A DNA stretch of 64,000 nt from contig NC_067289.1 of assembly GCF_020740795.1 (NCBI RefSeq), positions 26,282,108 to 26,346,107 of the forward strand, written 5' to 3'. This document shows, piece after piece, positions 36,688 through 48,700 of this stretch. A program made the position numbers and the translations under genes. The notes under the pieces are model-generated. The model was not told the origin of the DNA, did no database searches, and saw nothing but the letters and a program-made list of their open reading frames with translations. The stretch's first letter is position 1, and every line of letters begins with the position of its first letter. The stretch is from Apus apus. Lineage: Eukaryota > Chordata > Aves > Apodiformes > Apodidae.

Positions 36688-36740
36688 TCAGCAGTGGGGA
36701 GGATGCCCATGCTGGTTCCCTCCCTGCTGGGGCTGGTTGC
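36688..36740 (-). CDS. MED12L: MED12L terminal coding exon W and stop
   Basis: Acceptor TTTATCATCCAG joins [17 protein letters not shown] and then TGA at 36688-36690. It was missed by simple ORF length because it is 53 nt. The ending, close to the NQPQQG...GHPSHF-type MED12L tail, is the best evidence for MED12L over MED12. Confidence 0.93.
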
Positions 36741-39700
36741 CTGGATGATAAAGCAGAGGGGAGAGTTTGTGCCCCATGACTCTGTCCCACAGGAACACAG
36801 AACACTCCTGTGTGTCATGCAGCAGCAGCAATCGACAGTCCACACATCTCCTCCCACACCTCTAAAGCACCAAGAGCTGCCACTTTCGCTGGGGTCTTTG
36901 CCTATGGTGGGACTAGAGAAGAGAGGGGAGAAACAGGCAGCAAATGGTGATGGGGCCACCAGCCCAGGGACTTGGCTCAGCAGAGATCAAGGGAGGCACT
37001 AGCACCAGAATTCTGGTATCACCTCCCCACCAGGATGAGTACCCAGCTGTCTGTCACTTCCAGGTGTGTGGGGCAGCACAGGAAAAGGCAGAACAGCCCA
37101 CAAAGATAATTCCATGTGTCAGCATAGACATCTTGGTGTGGAGCCCTGCACACACACACTTACTGGAGAGCTGCTTCTGGAGCTGCCTGACCAGCGCGGC
37201 CGTCTGCTGCTGCTGCTGCGTCTGCTGCAGGCCTGGCCTGGGAAACTGCAACAGAGACAGGAAGGGCAAGGGAGAGAGAGAGCAGTAGGCCATGGTGGGT
37301 CACTGCAGCAGCAGGGGCCTGGGCTGCCCTGTCTGCCAGAGGGACAGCAGATGTGTGCCCTGCAGCAGGTCCTGACCCGATGGGCCAGCACAGAAAGGAC
37401 ACGTGGAGAACTCACAGAACTTTGTTCTCTTCGTTCCCTGGAATGTCCAGGTGTGGCACAGCTATTGCACGTGTCCAGCCAGACACAAGTGAGAGACTCA
37501 GTCTCTGTCTCTTGTTTGCAAGTCACCCCAAGCAGCTTTCCCAGCTGCATTGTTCAAAAAGGAAATCAAAACCACAAATCAAGATTAACAGCCTTTAGAG
37601 CATTTTAAAACAAGTACATGTGGTTGAAGCAAAATAGTCCGAGAAGTTTCTTCAAAAATACCCAGAATTTTCCTCCCATTAGGTCTGGTGAAAATGCCTG
37701 TGCATCTAATGAAGTGCTTTTATTGTGCTTCTGCACAGGGGTACCCAATATACCTGACCAGTTTGGGAACCTGCTGTGCTGAATAAAACCAGAGCTACTC
37801 CACACTAATAACACGACAGGCGCTGCAGAACATGCCTGTGCGGTGCTGCAGCCAAACCTCCTGCCTGCTGAAGGGAGTTTCAGTGTTTTACAAGACTTCA
37901 GCATCTTTTCCCTTTCTGAAAGCAAATCCTTCACTTCAAATACATCACGTAACCTCCTGGCTAACGGTCCCCAGTAACTGCTGAGGTCATTCAAAAGCAT
38001 TAACCCCCGCAGTGTTTCCTGGGACACAGGGAACTTTCTGCTCTGCTCCGTGCCCAAAGGGGAGCCTGCAGCCAGGCAGCCTCTCACTCGAATTTTGTTC
38101 AAGAGATAAACACTATCAAGAAAAAGTAAAAAATGGATTAAAATGACCTTTCAATAGCTATCAGATAAACACTTTTCCTTTATCCTTACTCTTGCACTTA
38201 AAAGCACCACCTCTGCATTTCTCTGTCAGCTCACGTTGATTGCTGCTCCACACTCTGAGGCCATTTCAGCAGTACTCTTTTCTCCATTTTTCTATAGCAA
38301 ACTTCTAGTTATCCTCACCTACCTTCAATATGGCTGAAAAACTGCCCAAATACAGGAAAGAAGCATCATGACATTGTAGATTCAGTGGACACCTCCACAG
38401 AAATTTCCTGGTAGTGACAGTGATTTGGTAAAGCCCTACACTAAGCTAGAGCAGGCAGAAGCTCAGCATTAGGGAACATCTCAAAAACAATTTTGTTTGT
38501 ACTCTTGTCTTCATGCAGCTCTGGTTTATGACTAACGATTTCATTTAAAAGCCTCTTCAAGCAATTACCCCATTTTTTTCCCAGCCTGTTAGCAGTACAA
38601 TCTAAAACCCAAAGGCCCAAAGTCAGAAGCAGTCACCTGTGCCATGACCTGGCCAGCACCCACAGTGACAAAAGAAATTTAAAGCAGTTGGTCTGGGCAG
38701 TCTTATTTTACTGGTCACGGAGAAGAGACAGAATTAGAAAAGCATCGGTACCCGTTTGTAACCATATCCCCAAGTAACTAAAAATAACTGCTATGGGTGA
38801 TTATCTGTATTGTTTGGGATATCAACCATTAGTTTTAAATCAGTACTGCTACATGCAATTGCAAAAACATGTTGAAATGGAGCTTTGAGCTTTCCTAGAC
38901 AAACAAATATTTTTCAGCCAAAAAGTGACATTGTTGGCCCAACTGCGGTAAAGTTTTGACTGAATTGGTGGCCATGGGTGAGGTCACCTCCAGCAACCCT
39001 CATCATAGGTGACAAACCCGCTTCTCGCTACCCTCACACCTCCCCACACTATCCGAGGGTCCCCTCTGCTTACCAAAGGCTGCTGCTGTTGCACGGGCTG
39101 GAGACCAAGCGTCTGCTGCTGCCCCGCCTGCTGCTGCTGCAACTGAGAGGAGAGGGACACTGAGAGAGGGGACAGGACAGCACTGGGGGACAACACTGGG
39201 GGACAGCTGCCAGCCACACAGGGTGGCATCTGCTGCCTGAGGGCGAGCAGGGGAGCCAGGCTCCCCTTCAGGAGTGAAGCCTCCAGCTCTGCCCTGCCAT
39301 CCCCACCCACACCCAGGCTGAGCAGGAGCATTGGTAATAGACACACAGATACTCAAAAGCTGGTATGTTTCATCTACCACAATATCAAACCATTTAGATA
39401 AAATACACTCACATTCAACCAGAACCAGCCCAGATAGCCATGGCATTTAAATGAAAACATGAACATAACTCCAGCCTTCAAAGGGCCACAGGAAGGATTT
39501 TTAATGTAATTTACTGCCCCTGCACCAAGCCCTACATATTTACCTGATAAACTGATACTTATCCGCAAATTAGAAATATCTCATCAAATCAGAATATAGG
39601 AAATAGACCGGACAAGTAGCAAGCCCTTTGATTTAATTCTGGTACACATTGTGAAAACCAGACAGGGGAGAGCGCAGACACTGCTTTTGTCTCAGCATTT

Positions 39701-42700
39701 CTGCCAGGTGAGTCTCAAGTTTACCCTCTCCAGAGGTGTTCCACCATCTTGAAAAATGGAAGGACTGAATTTTACATGTACGTCCAGAGGTCCCTTTTGG
39801 AAGTCCAAAATGTAAACAATGAATTATTGCACTCGGGCAAAGCAACCTGGGTTTCTAGCAGCAGGCTTGGAGCCCCTGCAAGCGAGTGAGCAATGCCATC
39901 ACCCTCACAGCTCCCTGCAGGGAACCTCCCAGCCCCTCCAGCCCCACATCCCTCACCTGGAAGAGCCTCTGCTGCTGCACCTGCTGCCTCAGCGGCTCCG
40001 GGGGCAGCGGCACCGGGGCAGGAGCGGCCGAGGCACCGTCCAGTGCCCCCCCGAGCAGTGGACTGGGCTGCAGAGCCTGATGGCTCAGTCTGATGGGGGA
40101 AAAAGTGACAGTGAGACTCCATTTACAGACAGGGCACAGGCCACCTAGGAGCACTCTGCTACAAGCTGCCACAGGAGGCTTCCAGGCTCCAAAGACGTTG
40201 TGTTTTAGAGGAAGAATATGTTGCCAAATATGAATACTTTGAGAAACGTTCCACAGGAGAGGCTGTGCCACACTAGTGCCCCGTAGCTGATGTAGGTGAC
40301 AAGGGGTTCCTCTAAACAAGAACAGATCCAGGCATTCAACCCTTGCTTTATTAGGAACAGAGAGGAGTTTCCACACTCCAAGCAGGAATTCCACCTGAGC
40401 TACACTAAAATGTTCTCCAGGTCAAAGCATCTCATAGTTACATTTCCATGAATTTAAACTGATTATAAAGACTCCTAACTTTCTAAAATAATGAAAAAAC
40501 ACATCAAGCCAGAAATACTTTCTTAGGATATTATGGGAGTAATTAACACTGACAAAGTAGAAAGATGTACATGGGCAAAACATGTTAGTTAGCTCATAAC
40601 TCAGCTTAGCTGTTTAAAACTCAGTAAAGACAAGGTGATTCAGGTTAGCAGCTTCACTCCTAACACAACCCTGTAGGTTTTCATAGAAAGTAAGAGTGGC
40701 AAAATTTCTGATTCAGTTGGGAGCAGAGCTGGACTATGCCAGACCCCAAAGAAATCTAATTGAAGACCATCATTAGAAACTCCAGTTTTCCACCGTGCTT
40801 ACTCTGTAACACTTTTTAACACTGTAACACTGTTTACAGATCTCTTTCCTGCTCACCTGCCTTCTGTGCCATCACATCTCTTTACCCATGAATTCTTCCC
40901 GTTTCCCACAGGCACTGCAACTCAGCCGTGCTTCCCAAGGGAAGTCAGTGCAGTCTGCTCAGGCATAAGCAAAATTCATTTGTCTCTTGCTAGTTAAACT
41001 ACCAAGTCGGTCCTGTGTTTTCCTGACTAGAGACTGTTTGGTAAACCTGGAACGTTTACTGCTGAACCCCACAGTGTTTACACACCGCGGAGACCACATC
41101 CGTGTGTGCAGGGGAACAGGATCCCACCGCTGCCCCTGCGTGAGCCGTGAGGTTGCACAGAGACGAGCGGATCCCGGGGGAAGGGGCTCACCGCGCAGGG
41201 CCCGGGGGGGGCTGCAGGCAGGGGAGGGCTCCGCCGGGCTGGGGGGGCAGCTGCCGCAGCCGCTCCATCAGCGAGGGGCTGGGGTACCCCCGGGGGGGGC
41301 CGCCGTACATGGTGTATCCGTGGGGCTCGCCCTGCGGGGAGACAGGACAGCCCGGTCACCCGGGGCACGGAACAACAGCCGGGGGCCCTGAGCTGGGGGA
41401 GGCAGAGATGGGCTGGGACAAAGGGCAGCGCTGTCCCCAGGCACCGCCCCGGGGTGCCCAGGCTGGCTGTAACTCCCCGGGGGGCTCAGGCCGGTGCCAT
41501 GTGGTGACACGCAGAGGAGGGGACTCCACCGAGCAGCAGCAGGGCTCTGCTCCCAGCTCCACCTCTCCCCTTGCTTTGCGTCCCCCCAGCATCCATGACA
41601 CAGTGACTGGTATCACTGCCTCACCAAAAACCGGCCAACTTCCAGGCTCAACGCTGAGCTACACATTTGACTTTACTGGAAACAACATTAGGAAAAACTG
41701 GGAAGTGGCCACATTAAAATGTTTATGAGCCTTGGCATGAACAGACCACAAGGGTCCAGGCAGGAGGCCTCACCATCCCCCCAGACCCCCCACGAGGCAG
41801 GTCCCAAGCACAGAGGTGTGGGCTGGGGGTGAGGGAGCTGGGGATCAAGGGGCTGGCGGCAGCAGAGCAGTACCTGTGCTTGCTGTAACCCTGGGTACTG
41901 CAGGAGCTGAGACACCGGGTGAACTTGAGGAGCAAAAATAGCAGCTTGGTCCATCGGCTGACCCTGAAAGACACATCACCCATCAGACATAGCCTTCACA
42001 CCCCAAACAAGTCCAGTCCTGGACAAAAACCCCACCGAGTTCTGTTCTAAAGAGTTCCTGGCCATTTCCTTCAAGGCAGCTGCTCAGTGCCAAGCTGCTG
42101 AACTGTATTTAATCACAGGGAGGAGGAAAAATTGACTTTTGTTTGATTTCCGACATTACTGTAACACTGCAGCAGTGAAGAAACAGCCATTGACTGAACA
42201 GAGGTCTTGCAGACACCCTGTAAAATGGGGCTTTGCAAAGGATTAGGAAAAAAAATATTCTAGCTGTCTTGAAGACAGTGCATTAAGTTGTCCAGGAAGC
42301 CCAGAGTGAAAGACAATCTCTACTATAAACACATCATTGATCTCTTTCTCAGGCTACCCAATTACTAGCTGTCCCCCAGATGAAGAAGGCAAAATGCTGA
42401 GCAGCAAATTTCATGATGACACACCAAATACCAGTGTGATGAGTGGGTAACACAAGCACCTCCTGATCCCTACCAGCACAGCTGGGAAACTCCATATGTG
42501 TGATCCACAGGCAGCCGAGTTCACTCAGTTCAAAGTGCTTCAGTATTTGTGCCTAATTGATGGCAAATAATTTCACCTGTAACTGCATAGTATGTTTGGA
42601 AGCACCAGAAAAGAGGAAAAAAAGAAGTTAGGCTTAATCTCAGGACCAAGACTGTAAAGGTCCAGCAATGAGAATGGACCAAGGACACAAGCAGGTCTGT

Positions 42701-45700
42701 GTGTTCAGTGCCACGGGGATGCTGCACAGCTGCACTTGCCTATTCTCAACAGCATTCCACTCCAAAAGCTCAGACAAGAGCTGGGAGCAGGGATGCTCCT
42801 GCCCAGTTCACCACAAAAAGAAACAAAACAAATCTTAGTGGGTTGACCAAGCCTTTCCCATTTTCAGCAGGAGATCCTTGCAGAGATGCATTTTCCTTTA
42901 GGGCTACAAGTGACTGTGATAACACACTGCAAGCAGCAACACTACAGTGGAAAAGAAAAATCTCACATGGGATAAAACTGCAGCACCACTGGAACTCTCC
43001 TTCCTCTGCTCCCTCCCCGAGAGGGACACACAGAGCACTGCCTCCGTACACCCTGTGCTGCCAGGAGTAACTGCAGGGATGGCACGTGTGAGATGTGGGC
43101 ACCAGGGGAAGCAGCAAAGCCTTTACAAAAACACATTTTGCTTTGCCTTTCCAGCTAGTGCTTCTAGCAACATTGCAGTTTCCACAAGACAGGACACAAG
43201 TCCCGCAAACTAACTCTGAAACAGCTTTTCTAGTTAACATCTGGAAAGCTTTCCAACCCAGATATTAGGGATGAAACTCCATGCCAGCATTGCTTTTCCC
43301 TAGAAACAAGTGAATTCTATGCAACTCATTAACAGGAAGGTGTTAGCTGTTACTTGTTCAAGAAGTAACAAAATACGGTCATTCTAGTAACTGCACACCC
43401 TGGGACAGCTCAGAACAGACCATCAGCAGGAACAGGCCCAGGGCAGAAACACAGCAAGAGAGAGAGAACAATTAATCAATGATGCAGTTATTGGAAATGT
43501 TTGCAAGAAAAAATCCTCTGTGTGTGCAAATGTATTCACAGCCTTCCCACATGCAGCCTCTGGGCAAGAGGAGTGCCAAAGCAGCTCATTCTCATCAAAA
43601 GCAAAGTGTGCAGCCTGGGTGTTGAAAGAAATGCATGTTTGTGCAAAGGGAAAAAAATCAAGGCAAGTTCATGGTCTCCGAGTGGTTATCATTCTGTGGT
43701 CAAAGCCATCCAGAAGGGATAAAGCAGTGCTACAGACATCCTAAAGGAAAAGGACAGGCAAGAGAACAGCAAACAATATAAGGGATATGCAGGATTAGGC
43801 TGGGCTGGTTAGTGGGGCAGCACAGCACCTTTACAGAGCTCACCTGTGCATACACAAGGAACGCTCCTGCTTAGGAATGCTAATAAGTTTATGTGGGTTT
43901 TATGCTAATGAGCCTCAATATTTTATGAAATGTATGAACTCTAAATGTGGAAAGGACTCGGTGCCATCCACGGGAGCCTATTCATTCCATATATAACACT
44001 CAAAATGTTACTAACAAGTCTCAGCTCTTCAAGCCCCTGCACCACGGTTTTCAGGAGTGTGGGGCACAGCATGAGAGGGCAGAGCCCTCCAGGGTCCTGC
44101 CAGGGCCCCCGTGACCCAAGAGGGGACAGGAACATCATCAAGTAGCAGAAGCAAAACCTGACTTCATGAAACACAGGAAAAACAGAAGGGGTTAAGAGAC
44201 CAAAGGACAAGTGAAGTGTAAAAGCAGATGGCCCTGGCTAAAAGCAGCTAAAAGCAGCCCTGGGGGGATTCCTGCAGCTGCAAACGTCAGCTGGGCAGGC
44301 AGAACCGCCGGCTTGCTCTTCAGACTAGGGGGTTGGACAAACCTGTTGGAGAGCCCGTGTCTGTGCTTGGTGCCTGAGGAGCCGCTGCTGCTGCTGCTCT
44401 TGTTGCAGGAGTTTCATCTGGAGCAGCGGGTGCTGCGGTGCCAGGGCCGGGGGCGGCAGCGCGGAGCCGGAGCGGCGCTGCAGCAGGTGGGACAGCGCCT
44501 GCTTGGTGGTCGCCGGCACAAAGGGGCCTGTCGGATCCAGCCTGGAGCCACCTGCAATCCACCCAGAGCACACAAGCCCTCTCTGCCTGCCGCACCAGCC
44601 TTGCTGGTAGAGGTCAGTGCTAAGGCATCAGCTCCTGCCTCGTTAGCTCTGCAATAACGAAGGTGAACTTCTCTCTGCCAAGGCAGTGACCTGCACTAAC
44701 CCAGATTACTGGCCTGAAAAACTGATGGGCAAAATAACTTTGACACGAAAAGGCTACGGGCTGCTGTGTGTCCCGTGTCACACAAAACATCTGACTGCTA
44801 CTGAGGAACAGAAGTTGCATGTCAGAGCAGAAGCAGCATATGAACAGCTTATTATGTCAAGCCAATTTTAATAGGGTGATGGCAGTAATCGGTGCACTCC
44901 ATGCTAGCTGAGTATTTCTCGAAACCCCATCAGCTGCTGCCCTCTAGAGTAAGTACAAGACTGATGTTAAATGAAGCACACAACACCAACACTGAAAACA
45001 GTGAGCCCGTGGATTTATTTATTCCATCTAGCAGATATTAAATTGCCCAGCATGGTTCTTGCTATGCACCATAGAAGAAATAACCCAAAGGTCATTTGCT
45101 TCTTTTAATCACCCTTCTCTTAGTTAACTCCTCATTAAACTCCTGCCAGCTTCCTTATGCTACCACCACACATCCCAGAGAAGGCCATTTTTGCTTACCC
45201 ACCAAGAACATTTAATAGCTTAGTAGAGACAGACCCGCAGCGACCCGAGGGAGCCCTTCAGCAACCCGGCTCACCCCAGAGACCCAGCCAGCCCCTCAGC
45301 CGGCTCCGAGGGACTTGGAGCAGTTTCGGCAGCGAGTTGTTCTCCCCCCTCAGCCGGCAGAGGCCCCGGCACGTACCTGCGGGCTGGGGCTGGCTCTGCA
45401 GGAGGAAGCCGGGGGGCTGCGGCTGCCCCAGGACGTTGTAGCCCCACAGGGCAGGCGGGGGGGGGTGCATCAGCGGAGAGGGGAGCGGGGAGCAGGTGGG
45501 AGGCACTCTGTACAGGGTGTTCTGTGGGTATTCCTTAAAACGCACAGGAAAAGTGAGCATTACTGACATTCATACCCTACTAACTCATAAATAATGCCAG
45601 TTTTCCTACTAAATTATTAAAGGGCAGAGACAGCTCCCATTGTTGTTTGCAATGATGTAAAGAAAAGATGAAGTCTCAAGCTGCCCCACAGTAATTAACA

Positions 45701-48700
45701 CTAACAACTTCATAGACACACTACCCATTTTTACCTTCTTAGCAGGTTTTTTCCTGCAGGCTATAAGGAGGTAAAGCACAAGGACAGTTTACTGTATCAG
45801 TATATAACTAACAGCAGGAACTTAACTGAAACACAAAAAGGCCAGAGAAAGCTCTTAAAATTACAGCTACTGAAACAACAGAAGGCATTGAGAGCCCAGC
45901 TAGATGCAGACAGGACACCAGCACGTCTGCAGTGTGCACGAGCAGACTGGCAGCAGGGTGAAGGGGATGAGAACACATGGAATGTTGCTGTGGGAAAGGC
46001 ATGTTGTTATCAGGGTGGTGCCCAGCACTCTGCTCACACCCTTGCTCTAAGTGAGTCTTCAGCTTAGGGACCCACATCTCAAAAAACACTAAATCCAAAA
46101 GGAAAGGTGTCTCAGAAACCAGAACAAACTGCACAGTAAAACAGTTTATCTACATGAATGAGCTTCTTTCAAACCAGGTTCCATCTGAACAGGACCTGGG
46201 TTTGAACCAAAAAGTTTGCTCTCAACAGCATTTGAACAGTAGGAATTTTAGAAACCCATACAAGGAGTAACAGCTGTCCTCTACACCCAACAACAGAAAG
46301 CATATACAGAACCTGAATAATACTTAGTAAGATCTAGTCTAGTGTATTTTACATCACATACAAGGCCCTAAGCACAGTATATTCCTCCACACTGAGCTTT
46401 ATTTGACAGAAATCCACCCTCCTCCATCTTAATTCACTCCCTGCATTAGCACCTCCAGGTGCAGAACAGTTGCTGAAGGCAGCTGAGCCAGCCCCATGCA
46501 CCATCAGATGCTCTGATGAGATATTTCAAGCTCTTTATGGGACACCAACTACTTACATCAGCCCTTGAGCTTGATTTTGACTTTCGCTTCCTGCTCTTTG
46601 TCTTCTTCTCATCATCCGTGGCAAGTTTTCCCTGATCTGAGAGCTCTCCTGGCTTTCTTTCTGGTTCCTGAGAGACAGGGGTGGTGGGCTCTTCCTCCTC
46701 CTCCTCTGGAGGAAGGGGCAAGGGCTCGAGGTAGTAACTCCGGGGCTTGGGTTTGGTGTGTGTGTGGTGCAGGAGGAGATGCTGCTGCTCCTCATATTTG
46801 ATCACTTTCCTGTCGACACGAATGGTACCAAACCATGCCCAGGAGAGAGGAGCAGGATTTTTGTGACCTTCAAATAAATCCCAAGGGGACACCTTTTGTT
46901 TTGATGAAACCTGAAGACCCTGTTTCAGAATTAAAGTGAAGTTAGTATTTCAAGAAAGCTGAGCACTAGAGCAGACTACTTGCTTTTGTACATTATCATT
47001 TGAATCTGAAAAATCCAGTAAGGATTTTTATCTCTCCACAAAACGTACCAAATGCACTGGTGGGATTTTAACCTCTATCTAAGGCTGCCACTAGATAAAA
47101 GAAATTAATTTTTAGTACTATTTGCTTGTAGTTATGCTAAAAACATCAAGTCTCATCTATCATATTTTTGAGGAAAACCAAGCATATATCTAAATTGGTA
47201 ATCTGAGAATACCTTTGCTAAAAGTTCATAGTCAAACCACAAAAAATGCCTGCCCAGTCTGCAGAATAAAAAGATCTATCCTTCTCTTTTCAATTAAAAA
47301 CAACAAAACACATCCCTTCATATTACCCCAAAATTCAAAACAACTAATACACTTCCTCCCTCTGCCTCTTTTCCTCTGTCTTTTGTCAGCAGGATCACTC
47401 TCCAGCCTCCTCCCAGGAACCACCAGGTCAGAAGGTTCCCAGGTCACACAAGCTCTCAAATGCAGGATTCTGCATGGAAAGCAAATACTTTTGTAAGAGC
47501 TTCTGCTCTTCAAGTCACAAGTAATTTCCTTTTTGGTAACTTTTGTGGAGTTGGCTGACAGCAGCCAAGAGCCTACACTGCACAACTGAGAGAGCCCAGG
47601 TCAACATCCATGCCTTCAGCAGCTCCAACTGCCCGTGGACTATGGATCTAACAGGAAGAGCAGCTGGCAAACACAGAGAGTGAAGTGCAGACAAAGCAGA
47701 AAGGGAAAGGTTACCCAGACTCCTGAATTTGTACAAGTGACATAAAACTGTTTCCATCGAAGCTGCACATCTACCTAAAGCTCTGAGACTATCTGCAAGT
47801 ACCAGAGCAGAGTGAGGGTGGGGATGGTGGGCTCCCATGGGTGCTGCTGGTGCCTGGCCCCTGGCCCAGGTTCTGCTGGAGCCCACGGGCCAGGCTTCAG
47901 CACCTCCTGCCTGCTCCTTGAAACCCGCCCCAGCCTGAGGCTGTTCACATGGATCATGCAAACAGCAACTGCACAATATTTGGAGCAGAAATAGATTTGA
48001 CACCAAAAACTGGTAATTTGCAACTATTTTTTACAGTATTACTGGACCAGCCCAGCGTTCCTCACCTTGGGCATCCCTGCTCCCAGAAAGCCTGTACCTG
48101 TGCAAAAGAGACTGCACTGCTGTGGCTGGAGCTTCAGGAGTGACTGGGGCACCTCAGAAAGCTGGAGGGCAGCACGAGTGCAACACTTGGTGCTGCACAT
48201 GAAGGCACGTGCTGGACCTGCTGGCTTGGATTTCCTGTGCTTCAAAAACCACGCGAAAAGCTGAGGTGACAGGAAACATTTACTCTTGCCTGTTTCTTAT
48301 CAATGGAGTCAAATCCTGCAATTTTGTTGCCCTTGGTGTCAATCAGGGATCCCATGGGCTCACAGGTGATGATCTCACATGTCTGCTTGGGCAAGGGCAG
48401 CAGCTGGCGAACCCTGTCGATGCTTTCGGAGCGCTTGTCCCCCAGCTCCTTCTGCAGAATAAGGACACGGGATCAATCAGAGAGGGGGGAAAAAGGAAGA
48501 GAAGCATTGCACTGCTTTCACTATTAGAAAATGTCCAGTTTCTGGATGAATCATTTCCTTGTACTTTTACTAAATTTAAAGCAGTGGCTTTGCCAGGTTT
48601 TTTTGTTTTCTTTTCTTCAGCATGTACGTTATCTTTCCAACTCTTGTTTGAACAGAATGTAGAAAACATGTCATGCAAATTTAGCATTTCAAATATGAAC

